DNA from: CABZJG01 sp902512685
GTDB lineage: Bacteria; Pseudomonadota; Alphaproteobacteria; Rhodobacterales; Rhodobacteraceae
Assembly: GCA_051201605.1 (NCBI GenBank)
Contig: CP179201.1
Location: 2,976,001-3,040,000, forward strand
Reading direction: 5' to 3'
DNA: 64,000 nt
Position numbers and translations under genes: made by a program
Shown: positions 41,906 through 51,666 of the stretch, in pieces
Numbering within the stretch: position 1 is the first letter of the stretch
How the letters are laid out: each line of letters opens with the position of its first letter
The notes under the pieces: generated by a model
What the model saw: the letters and a program-made list of their open reading frames with translations, nothing else
Database searches by the model: none
Told to the model about the DNA's origin: nothing

Positions 41906-43339
41906 ATGACAAAAAGTTATTTATGGAAATTGGGTGTTGCCGGCATTGTTGAGGCAACACAGTCAGGTGCCCGATCAGCAACTGACATCGTTGAAGCGGC
42001 GATCGAAAGAATGGATCAGGTCAACCCGGCTTTGAATGCAGTGGTGATGGATTTATCCGATCAAGCGCGGCAGCGCGCGGCCGATCTTGACCGCGCCCGC
42101 GCCCGCGGCGCCGCTTTGGGGCCACTGCACGGGGTGCCTATCACGATCAAGGTCAATGTCGATCAGGCCGGATGGGCCACGACAAACGGCGTTACCGCAC
42201 TGGAAAATCTTGTCGCGGCCAGTGACGCCCCAGTGGTGCGAAACCTGCAAAATGCAGGGGCGGTGGTAATCGGACGCACCAATACGCCCGAGTTTTCCTT
42301 TCGCGCTGAAACCGATAATGAGCTGCACGGGCGCACCCGCAACCCTTGGGGCGACCACATCTCGCCCGGAGGCTCGTCTGGCGGCGCGGGCGCTGCGGTG
42401 ATGGCGGGCATTGGCGCTTTGGGCCATGGCAATGATATTGGCGGCTCGCTGCGCTTTCCCGCTGCGGCCAATGGCGCGGTTACCGTCAAGCCGGGACTTG
42501 GCCGCGTGCCGGCCTGGAACCCAAGCCAGTCCGCCGAGCGTGGTCTGCTGGCCCAGTCCATGTCGGTGCAAGGCGTGCTGGCGCGCAGCGCGCAAGATCT
42601 GGATTTGGCGATGCCAGCCTTGATTGCGCCCGATGTACGTGATCCGTTTCATGTACCGCTTGGCTACCGGGGCGCGACCGACCCGCCCAAGCGGGTCGCG
42701 CTGTGCAAAGACACCCCGGGCTTTACGACCCACCCAGAGGTTCTTGCCGCGCTTGAAGCCGGTGCAGATGCGCTCAGCGATGCCGGCTATGACGTTGAGC
42801 AAACCGCGCCGCCACTGTTGCAAGAAACTGCTATGGCTGGCTACCGCGCTCTTCTGGGCGAGGTTAAAGCCATGATGGGGCCGGATATCGAAACCTATGG
42901 CTCGGACACGCTGCAGCAAATTTTTGCTGAATATCACGAACAATTTTCTCCCTTTGAGGGCGTGGAGCTGTTGAAAATGATGGCGCAGCGCAGCCATTAT
43001 GCGCGCGAATGGGCGCTGTTTTTGCAAGAGTATCCTCTGGTGCTCTGTCCGTTTATGCCGCAGCCATTTTTTACCCCCGGCCGGGATACCGAGGGCGCGG
43101 ATGGGGTCCGCGAGGTGCTTGGCTCGGCGCTCTGGTCCTATTCAATGAATTATGTCGGCCTGCCGGCAGGCTGCCTGCCAACACGTCTGGCCCAATCAGA
43201 GCAGGGACCAAGGCCGATCAATGTGCAAATCATCGGACAAAGATGGCGCGAAGATAAAATCGTTGAGGCCATGATCGCAATCGAAGCGCGTTTGGGCACG
43301 CTTGCGCCAGAGCTTTGGGCGCAGATGGACGGGGCCTGA
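41906..43339 (+). CDS. Amidase signature family protein
   Basis: A 477-residue amidase-signature enzyme. The Ser-Ser-Lys triad is visible: Lys82 (PITIKVN), Ser157 (SPGGSSGG) and Ser181 (GNDIGGSLRFPA). NTPEFSFRAETDNELHGRTR and a C-terminal VGLPAGCLPT follow the family pattern. The GNDIGGS variant replaces the more common GSDIGGS. It hydrolyses an unknown amide in the cytoplasm; GatA is unlikely because no gatB/C are nearby. About 110 bases separate it from prpE. Confidence 0.9.
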   Translation: MTKSYLWKLGVAGIVEATQSGARSATDIVEAAIERMDQVNPALNAVVMDLSDQARQRAADLDRARARGAALGPLHGVPITIKVNVDQAGWATTNGVTALENLVAASDAPVVRNLQNAGAVVIGRTNTPEFSFRAETDNELHGRTRNPWGDHISPGGSSGGAGAAVMAGIGALGHGNDIGGSLRFPAAANGAVTVKPGLGRVPAWNPSQSAERGLLAQSMSVQGVLARSAQDLDLAMPALIAPDVRDPFHVPLGYRGATDPPKRVALCKDTPGFTTHPEVLAALEAGADALSDAGYDVEQTAPPLLQETAMAGYRALLGEVKAMMGPDIETYGSDTLQQIFAEYHEQFSPFEGVELLKMMAQRSHYAREWALFLQEYPLVLCPFMPQPFFTPGRDTEGADGVREVLGSALWSYSMNYVGLPAGCLPTRLAQSEQGPRPINVQIIGQRWREDKIVEAMIAIEARLGTLAPELWAQMDGA

Positions 43340-43350
43340 TGACTAAGTTT

Positions 43351-44121
43351 TTAAACAAACTGCTCGCGGATTAGCCGTTCTTCCAATCCATGACCGGGAT
43401 CAAACAATAACCGGTGTGCAATCTGGCTTTCAGAGCTGATATCAACCCGGGTCACGCGATCGAATGACCGGCTGTCCGCATCGGCCATCACCGGCCGCTT
43501 TTCCGGCTCAAGCACCTCAAAACTCACCATCGCCTGTTTGGGCAATAAGGCACCGCGCCAGCGCCTTGGCCGATAAGCGTTTAGCGCCGTGAGCGCCAGA
43601 ACCTCTGCATCAATCGGTAAAATCGGTCCGTGGGACGAATAATTATAGGCCGTTGATCCAGCCGGGGTTGCCAGCAAAGCCCCATCGCAAACCAGCTCTT
43701 GCATCCGCACCCGCCCATCGACGGAAATCCGCAATTTGGCAGCTTGTGGGCCGGCGCGCAGCAGCGATACTTCGTTGATCGCCAATCCTGTATGTTCACT
43801 GCCATCCACGCAGAGCGCGCGCATTTGCAGCGGGTTAATGACGGCCTCTTCCGCCTTTTCCAACCGCTCGACCAGATCATCTTCTTGATACGCATTCATC
43901 AAAAACCCAACGGTGCCACGGTTCATCCCATAAACGGGCGCCGCATGATCTTGGCTGGCATGCAGAGTTTGCAGCATGAACCCGTCACCGCCCAAAGCCA
44001 CGATCACATCGGCCTGATCCATGGGGCAATCCCCATAGCGGGCCTTCAGCGCAGCAACCCCGCGCTGCGCGGTATCCGCCCCACTGGCGGTAAAGGCAAT
44101 TTTTTCGCGCGTAGCACCCAT
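43351..44121 (-). CDS. nadK: NAD kinase
   Basis: A 256-residue NAD kinase that phosphorylates NAD to NADP. VIVALGGDGFMLQTL contains the GGDG motif near residue 44, MNRGTVGFLMN, AINEVSLLR and TPAGSTAYNYSSHGPILP are family signatures. I prefer ATG 44121 (GATREKIAF), which matches the usual N-terminus; the frame is open 72 bases further upstream. It is divergent from glyA and convergent with the amidase. Confidence 0.92.
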   Translation of the reverse strand: MGATREKIAFTASGADTAQRGVAALKARYGDCPMDQADVIVALGGDGFMLQTLHASQDHAAPVYGMNRGTVGFLMNAYQEDDLVERLEKAEEAVINPLQMRALCVDGSEHTGLAINEVSLLRAGPQAAKLRISVDGRVRMQELVCDGALLATPAGSTAYNYSSHGPILPIDAEVLALTALNAYRPRRWRGALLPKQAMVSFEVLEPEKRPVMADADSRSFDRVTRVDISSESQIAHRLLFDPGHGLEERLIREQFV

Positions 44122-44284
44122 GTTTCCAATACTCCACATGCGTTTCCAAAAGAGCCGAGCGCCCTCATGAAACCACCTTAAATGCCGCGCCAATTAAGCG
44201 CAATGTCGCAATCTGCTCTTTTCGCGCGTTTGGCTTTCCGATATCAGAGCGCAACAAAGATTCTAATGCACCGGAGACGATGAG

Positions 44285-45580
44285 ATGACAGCTAGTTTAG
44301 GGACAGACGGGTTTTTCACGCAGGCGCTTGGCGAGCGTGATCCTGAGATATTTGCCGCCATCGGGGCCGAGCTGGGCCGCCAGCGCGACGAGATCGAGCT
44401 GATTGCCTCGGAAAACATCGTCTCGGCGGCGGTGCTGGAAGCCCAGGGCAGCGTGATGACCAATAAATACGCCGAAGGCTATTCCGGCCGGCGCTATTAT
44501 GGCGGCTGCCAATTTGTTGATATTGCCGAGGATCTGGCCATCTCGCGGGCCTGTGCGCTGTTTGAGTGTAGCTTTGCCAATGTGCAGCCGAACTCGGGCT
44601 CGCAGGCGAACCAAGGCGTGTTTCAGGCGCTGCTGCAACCGGGCGATACCATTTTGGGCATGTCGCTGGATGCGGGCGGCCATCTGACCCATGGGGCGCG
44701 GCCGAACCAGTCAGGCAAATGGTTCAACGCGGTGCAATACGGCGTGCGCAAACAGGATAACCTGATTGATTATGATGAAGTGGCCGCGCTGGCCGTCGAA
44801 CATAAGCCCAAGCTGATCATTGCCGGCGGCTCTGCGGTGCCGCGGCAGATTGATTTTGCCCGCATGCGCGAGATCGCGGATACTGTCGGCGCCTATCTGC
44901 ATGTGGATATGGCGCATTTTGCCGGGCTCGTGGCCGCCGGCGAGCATCCCTCGCCCTTCCCCCATGCCCATGTGGCCACCACCACCACCCATAAAACATT
45001 GCGCGGCCCGCGCGGCGGAATGATCCTGACCAATGACGAAGCGCTGGCCAAGAAATTCAACTCGGCGATTTTTCCCGGCATTCAGGGCGGCCCGCTGATG
45101 CATGTGATCGCAGCCAAGGCCGTGGCCTTTGGCGAGGCGCTGCGCCCCGAGTTTAAAACCTATATCCAGCAGGTGATTACCAATGCCAAAGCGCTGTCGG
45201 ATCAGCTGATCAAAGGCGGGCTGGATACGGTCACCCATGGCACCGACACCCATGTGGTTCTGGTCGATCTGCGGCCCAAAGGGGTCAAGGGCAACGCCAC
45301 CGAAAAGGCGCTGGGACGGGCGCATATTACCTGCAATAAAAACGGGGTGCCGTTTGATCCCGAAAAGCCGATGGTCACATCGGGCATTCGCCTTGGCTCG
45401 CCCGCCGGCACCACCCGCGGCTTTGGCGAACCTGAGTTCCGCCAGATCGCCGACTGGATCACCGAGGTGGTCGACGGGTTGGCCCAAAACGGCGAGGACG
45501 GAAATGGCAACGTCGAGGCAAAGGTCAAAGCACAGGTCGAAGCCATGTGCCAAAAATTCCCGCTCTACCCGGATTTGTGA
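44285..45580 (+). CDS. glyA: Serine hydroxymethyltransferase
   Basis: A 431-residue PLP enzyme converting serine and tetrahydrofolate to glycine and methylene-THF. IELIASENIVS, NKYAEGYSGRRYYGGCQFVD, HVDMAHFAGLVAAG and TTTTHKTLRGPRGG, with the PLP Lys, are all present at usual spacing. The base composition is more GC-rich and codon-biased than neighbours, as expected for high expression. GGAG lies eight bases before the ATG. An imperfect stem-loop follows the stop (45586-45611). Confidence 0.97.
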   Translation: MTASLGTDGFFTQALGERDPEIFAAIGAELGRQRDEIELIASENIVSAAVLEAQGSVMTNKYAEGYSGRRYYGGCQFVDIAEDLAISRACALFECSFANVQPNSGSQANQGVFQALLQPGDTILGMSLDAGGHLTHGARPNQSGKWFNAVQYGVRKQDNLIDYDEVAALAVEHKPKLIIAGGSAVPRQIDFARMREIADTVGAYLHVDMAHFAGLVAAGEHPSPFPHAHVATTTTHKTLRGPRGGMILTNDEALAKKFNSAIFPGIQGGPLMHVIAAKAVAFGEALRPEFKTYIQQVITNAKALSDQLIKGGLDTVTHGTDTHVVLVDLRPKGVKGNATEKALGRAHITCNKNGVPFDPEKPMVTSGIRLGSPAGTTRGFGEPEFRQIADWITEVVDGLAQNGEDGNGNVEAKVKAQVEAMCQKFPLYPDL

Positions 45581-45632
45581 AAATTGGGCGAAACCCTAGC
45601 GGGTTTGGCCCAGTGCGGCGCGGCTGTTAAGC

Positions 45633-45851
45633 TTACAGCCGCCCGTGACAGTGTTTGAATTTTTTGCCCGATCCACAGGGACAGGGATCATTGCGCCCGG
45701 GGTTGCCCCAAGTGGCGCGGTCGTTTTCATCAAACTCAGACGCGCCGGCTTTGGCATTTGTTTGGCTCGCAGCTTGCGAGTGCTTAATCCCGAAACCGTA
45801 TATCCCGAACGCTTTGGCACCTGAGCAGGCGGACCGCCTAAGGCGGCCCGC
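45633..45851 (-). pseudogene. Orphan 3' end of secA (SEC-C zinc motif)
   Basis: On the minus strand an open stretch of 72 codons without any ATG, GTG or TTG ends in GRNDPCPCGSGKKFKHC and HGRL, the classic C-terminal zinc-binding tail of SecA (C-x-C-x8-C-H). It is preceded by a SecA-like linker (EFDENDRATWGNP). The SecA motor domains are absent: an in-frame TAA lies at 45852-45854 and the 5'-nucleotidase gene begins its 3' end at 45875. This is either the tail left by a rearrangement or a decayed SEC-C protein. Confidence 0.8.
45829..45851. terminator. Stem-loop between 5'-nucleotidase and secA fragment
   Basis: GCGGACCGCC (45829-45838) pairs with GGCGGCCCGC (45842-45851) with one mismatch and a 3-base loop, 24 bases beyond the stop of the minus-strand 5'-nucleotidase gene. 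No T tract follows on the minus strand, so termination is only likely. Confidence 0.4.
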
Positions 45852-45874
45852 TTATTGTAACGCAATGGCGGGCA

Positions 45875-47434
45875 TCACTTCATTTTAATGCGACCATCCA
45901 AATAGGGCGTATAGGAGCTGTTATTGGCCAAAAACTCTGCTGTTACATCGGCAAGATCAGGGCCGTAATCATAAACATTCATCGCAGAGAGGAACATTTT
46001 ATACCCGTCCCCACCATTTCTGACATAGTTGTTGGACACAACGCCATAGACCGTGTTTGTGTTCAAATCGGCCCCCCCAATGGTGACATCACTGATACGG
46101 CTTCCCACTGGGGCCAAAGCATCAAAGGTATAGATCATACCGGCCACCTGAGGAAACCGCCCTGCCCCCTCTTCGATTTGGCTGACGCCGTTTTCCAGCG
46201 CTTCGAGCAAAGTTGCACCCGTCACTTGGAAGGTTGCAAGCGTATTTTGGAAAGGCAGCACGGTCAGGACTTCGCCCATAGTCACATCGCCTGCATCAAT
46301 TGAGGCACGAATGCCGCCGCCGTTTTGAAGCGCTACATCAATCCCCTGATCCTTTACCCGATCAAGCATTGCATCGGTGATGAGATTTCCCATCGCGCAT
46401 TCCATTGCGCGGCACGCTTCGCGCACACCGACAATTTCAGTGTTTGCCTGCGCAACAACCAATTTCCGAATTTGCTCAAGCGGTTTGGCAGCTTCGGCGA
46501 TGCGCGTGACAGTTGCGCTATCTTCTGTGACAGCGGCGTCCATGATAAGCGGCTCACCGGTGGCCGAAACCACTTCGCCAGCATCATTGAATGTCACGTT
46601 TAATTCACCCAGAAATTTGCCGTAAGCATATGCAGAAACAATCGCCGTCGACCCAACCATTGTAGGATAAGGACCTTCGGCCCGATCCGAGATCTTGGAA
46701 AGATATGTATTGGTATGACCGCCCACAATGATATCCACACCGGTGGTTTGCGCAGCAACCTTTATATCAACTCCGTACCCGGAATGTGACAACACTATTA
46801 TTTTATTCACGCCCATGCTGGTAAGTTTGTCCACTTCACTTTGCACTGCGGCGGTCGGATCAGAAAAAGTCACTTGTGGACCCGGTGAGGATAGCTCATC
46901 AGTATCCTGTGGCGTCAATCCGATTAAACCGATCTGCTCGCCGCCTTTTTCAATAATGGCTGATTTGGCCAAGGCATCTGCCAAAAATTTCTCGTTGCTG
47001 ACATCGGCATTTGACATCAGTACAGGAAAATTCACAGCATCCATGAAACCGCGCAAAACCTCTGGTCCGTCATCAAATTCATGGTTTCCAACGGTCATTG
47101 CGTCATAGCCGAGCTTGTTCATCATTTCGACGGTCAGCTTGCCTTTGTAATAAGTATAAAACAAAGTGCCTTGGAATTGGTCACCCCCATCTACAAGAAT
47201 GTTGTTTGGTGAACGTTCGCGCGCGGCCTCAACCGCGGTGACCAGCCGTGCAGACCCCCCAAAGCACTTGCCTTCTGCGTTATTTTCCGCACTGCACCCG
47301 CTGTCATATTTGCTAATGGGTTCGAAACGCGCGTGAAAATCATTGGTATGCAAAACTGTGAGTGTGTAATCAGCAAGCGCCGGTCCCGCCCAAAAAAGCA
47401 TCAAAGATGCGGCCATCATTGATCGAAAAGTCAT
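45875..47434 (-). CDS. Periplasmic 5'-nucleotidase/metallophosphatase (UshA family)
   Basis: A 519-residue exported enzyme. The signal peptide MTFRSMMAASLMLFWAGPAL ends at ALA-DY. The metallophosphatase domain shows LTVLHTNDFHARFEP, VDGGDQFQGTLF, TVGNHEFDDGPEVL, VLSHSGYGVD and IVGGHTN; the C-terminal 5'-nucleotidase domain shows LQNGGGIRASID and SNNYVRNGGDGYKMF. It removes phosphate from extracellular nucleotides, a phosphorus-scavenging role in seawater. I chose ATG 47434 at the signal peptide with AGGGG upstream. Divergent from the DUF952-pyrD unit. Confidence 0.93.
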   Translation of the reverse strand: MTFRSMMAASLMLFWAGPALADYTLTVLHTNDFHARFEPISKYDSGCSAENNAEGKCFGGSARLVTAVEAARERSPNNILVDGGDQFQGTLFYTYYKGKLTVEMMNKLGYDAMTVGNHEFDDGPEVLRGFMDAVNFPVLMSNADVSNEKFLADALAKSAIIEKGGEQIGLIGLTPQDTDELSSPGPQVTFSDPTAAVQSEVDKLTSMGVNKIIVLSHSGYGVDIKVAAQTTGVDIIVGGHTNTYLSKISDRAEGPYPTMVGSTAIVSAYAYGKFLGELNVTFNDAGEVVSATGEPLIMDAAVTEDSATVTRIAEAAKPLEQIRKLVVAQANTEIVGVREACRAMECAMGNLITDAMLDRVKDQGIDVALQNGGGIRASIDAGDVTMGEVLTVLPFQNTLATFQVTGATLLEALENGVSQIEEGAGRFPQVAGMIYTFDALAPVGSRISDVTIGGADLNTNTVYGVVSNNYVRNGGDGYKMFLSAMNVYDYGPDLADVTAEFLANNSSYTPYLDGRIKMK

Positions 47435-47560
47435 GTCATATCCCCTAATAAAAATGAAAGAAAAGGCAAAAATAGCCCTTTTAAATTTGAAAAATGGTAA
47501 ACAAAACAAAAAATAAAAGCGTCACTTGACCAAGTTTACTCGGAAGGGCATGACTGCGCT

Positions 47561-47899
47561 ATGGAAATTTATAAAATTCTGCTTTCCTCGCAATGGAGCC
47601 AGCTTCAGGATCACGGGCATACACCGGGTGCGCCTATTGATATCCAAGATGGGTTTTTGCATTTTTCAACAGCTGCGCAGCTGCGCGAAACGGCGGCAAA
47701 ACATTTCGCAGACCAGTCCGGGCTTGAGCTTTTGGCCTGTGATGGCGCAGCCATGGGGGAGGCCCTGCGGTGGGAGCCGTCGCGCGGCGGTGCGCTTTTT
47801 CCGCATCTTTACCGCGCGCTGTCTTTGCATGATGTGCTATGGCATAAAGCTTTGCCGCTTGGACCAGACGGCCATCAATTTCCAGCAGATCTGACATGA
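47561..47899 (+). CDS. DUF952 family protein
   Basis: A 112-residue protein with the DUF952 pattern: YKILLSSQWSQLQ, DIQDGFLHFSTAAQLRETAAKHF and FPHLYRAL. The fold is thought to be ADP-ribosyltransferase-like, but the function is not established. It overlaps pyrD by ATGA, a neighbourhood commonly seen in Rhodobacterales. Confidence 0.88.
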   Translation: MEIYKILLSSQWSQLQDHGHTPGAPIDIQDGFLHFSTAAQLRETAAKHFADQSGLELLACDGAAMGEALRWEPSRGGALFPHLYRALSLHDVLWHKALPLGPDGHQFPADLT

Positions 47900-48954
47900 A
47901 ACTGCGCGAAAAAATTGCCCAAATTGCGCTGCACCGGATGGACCCGGAAACCGCACATGGGCTTGCCATCAAAGGATTGCAACTGGGACTGGCGCCGAAA
48001 ATCACGCCGCCCACGTCGTCCCGGTTGCGCACCCGCATCGGCGCGCTTGAGCTGCCAAACCCCGTTGGGCTTGCAGCAGGATTTGACAAAAATGCACAGG
48101 CGCTTGGCGGTCTTTTGGCCGCTGGATTTGGATTTATCGAGGTTGGCGCTGCAACGCCATTTCCGCAGCCTGGCAATCCCAAGCCGCGGCTGTTCCGGTT
48201 GTCTGAGGATTGCGCCGCGATCAACCGTTTTGGGTTTAACAATGATGGTATGGAGCGTATTGCAGCGCGCTTGGAAAAACGTCCTAAAAACGGCATTGTT
48301 GGTTTGAATCTTGGGGCCAATAAAACCAGCCCAGATCGCGCGGCGGATTTTGCCAAAGTGCTGTCGTGTTGCGGCGCGCATATTGATTTTGCCACGGTCA
48401 ATGTCAGCAGCCCAAACACTGAAAAGCTGCGCGATCTTCAAGGTAAAGCGGCACTTTCTGCTCTGCTTGGGGGGGTCGTTGAGGCGCGCGATGCGCTGGC
48501 GCGGCCAATCCCGATCTTTTTGAAAATCGCACCCGATCTGAACGCATCTGAGCTAAGCGATGTAGCCGAGGTCGCAATTGCACTAAAAATTGATGCGGTG
48601 ATCGCCACCAATACCACACTGTGCCGCGATGGGCTGCGCAGCCCTCACCGCGATGAGGCCGGCGGGCTATCCGGCGTACCGCTGTTTGAGAAATCAACCC
48701 GCGTGCTGGCCCAGCTTTCACAGCTAATGGGGCCAAAAGTACCCTTGATCGGGGTTGGCGGCGTCCGCTCAGGCGCCGATGCCTATGCAAAAATTCGCGC
48801 CGGGGCCAGTGCCGTACAACTTTACACCGGTCTGGTTTTCGGTGGGGTTTCCTTGGCGGCACAAATTGCCCAAGACCTTGACCTTCTGCTTGCAAAAGAC
48901 GGTTTTGGCAGCATTGCACAAGCTATAGGTAGCGACAGGGATGCATGGCTATGA
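47896..48954 (+). CDS. pyrD: Dihydroorotate dehydrogenase (quinone), class 2
   Basis: A 352-residue membrane-associated flavoenzyme oxidising dihydroorotate to orotate with quinone in pyrimidine synthesis. LPNPVGLAAGFDKNAQ, FPQPGNPKPRLFRL, AINRFGFNNDGM, VNVSSPNTEKLRDLQ (with the catalytic Ser) and IGVGGVRSGADAY are class 2 motifs. The common TPRPQ reads TPFPQ. The N-terminal helices needed for membrane contact are present. It overlaps its neighbours on both sides by ATGA, forming DUF952-pyrD-arsC. Confidence 0.96.
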   Translation: MKLREKIAQIALHRMDPETAHGLAIKGLQLGLAPKITPPTSSRLRTRIGALELPNPVGLAAGFDKNAQALGGLLAAGFGFIEVGAATPFPQPGNPKPRLFRLSEDCAAINRFGFNNDGMERIAARLEKRPKNGIVGLNLGANKTSPDRAADFAKVLSCCGAHIDFATVNVSSPNTEKLRDLQGKAALSALLGGVVEARDALARPIPIFLKIAPDLNASELSDVAEVAIALKIDAVIATNTTLCRDGLRSPHRDEAGGLSGVPLFEKSTRVLAQLSQLMGPKVPLIGVGGVRSGADAYAKIRAGASAVQLYTGLVFGGVSLAAQIAQDLDLLLAKDGFGSIAQAIGSDRDAWL

Positions 48955-49274
48955 ATGTGGAAATCTGGCACAATCCGCGGTGTTCAAAATCACGTGAAAC
49001 TTTAGCATTGTTAAAAGAGCACAACATTGACGTCACCGTTGTGCTTTACCTGCAAGCGCCGCCCTCACGGGCGCAATTAGAGCATGCGCAGCGCCTGCTC
49101 AACCGGCCACTGCTTGCCATGGTGCGCAGTAAAGACCCTTTATTTCACAAACTGGGACTGAACGAAAACAGCCCAGACGCGCAGCTGTTTGATGCATTGG
49201 AAAATAATCCCTCCCTGATTGAACGGCCAATAGTGCTAACCGATAGAGCCGCTGCGATCGGACGCCCCCCCTGA
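48951..49274 (+). CDS. arsC: ArsC/Spx-family arsenate reductase-like protein
   Basis: A 107-residue thioredoxin-fold protein. IWHNPRCSKSRETLALL carries the catalytic Cys at residue 10, and IERPIVLTDRAAAIGRPP carries the conserved RP and second Arg of ArsC. It probably reduces arsenate using glutaredoxin. The ATG at 48951 overlaps the pyrD stop as ATGA, so I prefer it to the ATG six bases upstream. There is no ars operon nearby. Confidence 0.88.
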   Translation: MNVEIWHNPRCSKSRETLALLKEHNIDVTVVLYLQAPPSRAQLEHAQRLLNRPLLAMVRSKDPLFHKLGLNENSPDAQLFDALENNPSLIERPIVLTDRAAAIGRPP

Positions 49275-49593
49275 AGCACTATTGACGCTTCTATCGGTAC
49301 CAATGCACCGCTCTTAGCAAAAAACGCCGCTGCGCTGGCTTAAGCCTTAGGATCACCGATTTTGCACGATAAGATGTCAACGGTAGTGTGACGTTTATTA
49401 TTTTTTAAATCTAACCATCAAGAAATTCGCATAGTTACTCATAAATTTTAATCGAAATTATCATTATGGTTTTTAAATCTTCAACCAAACAGAACATTAA
49501 TATCCTTTAGTATATAAAAATATTCTTTTTTCCTAAATAATTCAATTTTGGGGCCGTAACCAACATTGAGTTGTTTATCAAAAGGATATAATC
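49275..49593. other. 319-base spacer before the autotransporter, no gene seen
   Basis: The first 100 bases are of normal composition and hold nothing I can name. From about 49380 the sequence is very AT-rich with several A/T runs, suitable for a promoter. AAGGA at 49582-49586 is the ribosome binding site of the autotransporter gene. Confidence 0.5.
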
Positions 49594-51641
49594 ATGAGAC
49601 CTATACTCTTACTGCTTCTCTCTTCGTCACTTGTGGCCCTTTCGGCACCTCTTCATGCGGATGACTTTATTGTAAGCGGCACATCAACCAGCACAAATGG
49701 CGGCAATACAATCAATGGCTCGGACAGCTTGACAGTGACGGCGGCTGGGTCAATATCGCCTGCCAATGCTGATGGGATATCTACCACAGGCGTGTCCAAC
49801 ACCATTACCGTTCAGGGATCGATTACCACCGTAAACGGCCGCAGCGGCATTCAATCAACCAATGAAAACGGCAATCAGATTACGCTGTCTGGTTCAGCGC
49901 AGATTACCAGCACTTCAAACGGTGCCCAGGGTGCAGGAATAGACATTAGTGGCGGCAATAACAACAGCATCACGCTATCTGACACAGCAAAGATCACCAC
50001 GATCGGAAACAGCGGGCTTGGCATCTCGATCTTTGGCGACAATAATACAGTGACCCTATCACAAGGCACTGAAACTTCAACGTCGGGCACCTCTTCGGAT
50101 GGCATATACGTCTATGATGGGACCGGTAATACACTCAATATTGCCGGGAAAGTCAAAGCTACAAATGCAGATGCAAATGCCATACATCTTGAGGGCGGGA
50201 CCAATGGCGTTGTAAATCTCAAAGAGGGCGCAGTCATTGTCGGGGCAATAACAATACAACAAATATTACTGGGGCCATAACGGCAAGTGGGCTTTCAGCT
50301 GATGGCATTCGCAATGAGGGTGATGGCAACACAACCGTGTTCAGTGGAACTATTACACTCACAAATAGCGGTGGAAATGGAATTTCCGATTTTGGAGATA
50401 ACAATACAACAACAATTACCGGCACTATCAACGCAGGTGCCAACAGCAATGCCGTCGATTCCTCTGGGTCTAATAACACCACATACATCAATGGGACCAT
50501 ACAATCAGAAATTGGCGCTCTTTACAACAGTGGAACCAACAGCTTTACGCTTCAAGAAGGGGCCATTATAATCGGTCCGATTAAAAGTGTTTCTCTGGAA
50601 CCAACTCTGAACATCGATGTTGGATTGGACACCTCGTATATCTACACCACAGAAGGCACCTGGACTGTCAACGATTTGGACGGGCGATCGTTCAGCTATT
50701 CAAACAACGTTGCTTCATCGCTGAGCGCAGGCAATAGCGAAACAGCCGATGAAATGTTGTTTACCCGCAACCGTAGCTTACAGATGTCTCTGCAGCGCCG
50801 CGCCAACACCGATCAAGGGCCATGGGTTGATGTTTACAAACATTCCTCTCAACGTGCGGCCAATACAGCGCAACCGGCCATGCTAACCTACAAGGAAAAC
50901 TCCAACGGGATAAGCTTGGGTTTGCCGGTGCTGTCGGGGGCACGGCCTTTGGATATCGTGATTAACAGCCACCGCACGGCGCTCAATATCGGGCAAGACA
51001 GCCAAACCATTGACAGCCAGTCGACAAAACTGGGCATAATGGTACGTCAGGCCAGCCCGGTCAATGGCTGGCAATTGACCGCCTCGGGGTTTGTCGGCCG
51101 CACCAGCTATGACGGGCAGCGGGGCAAAATTTTGGATAATTTATCCGCCACCGGGATGACCAGTTTATCGGCAGAATACTCCAGCACAGAGGCTATTTTG
51201 GCCGTGACCGCAGGCTATACAACCAACTTAAGCAAGACCCTGCGCTTTAAAGGATCTTTTGAAGGCAGTTATGCTTATGAAAACTTTGCCGCCTATAGCG
51301 AGGGCAGCAATTTTTCCTGGGCCGCGCGCAAACTGGGTCAAACGTCTGGCGGAATATCGGCAGGGCCGCTTTATCAACCTCAAAAAAACCTAAGCTATCA
51401 TTTAAGGGTCGGCACACAACGCCGCACAGTGGTTAAAGGGGCGCAGGCATCTTACACTGCAAACGGGACCTCTTACAGCGTGGGCTCTGGATTAAAGTCG
51501 GAAAATTATTACGATACTGAAGTTGGCTTCGACTATCTCGGCAGCAATGGCATGAGCCTGACAGGAAGCATTAACGGCTTTAACTCGGAATATAAAATAA
51601 ACGGCGCTACCGCATACCTTAGTCTAAACTGGGATTTTTAA
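49594..51641 (+). pseudogene. Autotransporter with repetitive passenger, split by a frameshift
   Basis: ATG 49594 encodes a signal peptide (cleavage after APLHA) and a passenger of Gly/Asn/Thr/Ser-rich beta-helix-like repeats (SDGIYVYDGTGNTLNIAG, GNNNSITLSDTAKITT). The first frame stops at 50280 after NLKEGAVIVGAI. Around the GGGG at 50238-50241 the passenger continues in another frame (GNNNTTNITGAITASG) through FTLQEGAIIIGPI to a C-terminal autotransporter-type beta-barrel (about 50760-51641), ending in SLNWDF with the terminal aromatic typical of outer-membrane proteins. The EGAVIVGAI/EGAIIIGPI echo shows internal duplication. A one-base change would join both parts; as written, no intact secreted adhesin is made. 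Confidence 0.78.
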
Positions 51642-51666
51642 GCGCTAAAGATCACCGGCAGAAGTC

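Noticed and set aside
42053..43027. Long open frame antisense to the amidase gene (324 codons)
   Set aside because: Shadow of a GC-rich gene with all catalytic motifs on the other strand; no family pattern in the antisense product.
44711..45553. Long open frame antisense to glyA (280 codons)
   Set aside because: It mirrors the strongly codon-biased glyA gene, whose motifs are complete; the antisense product is rich in His/Arg with no recognisable domain.
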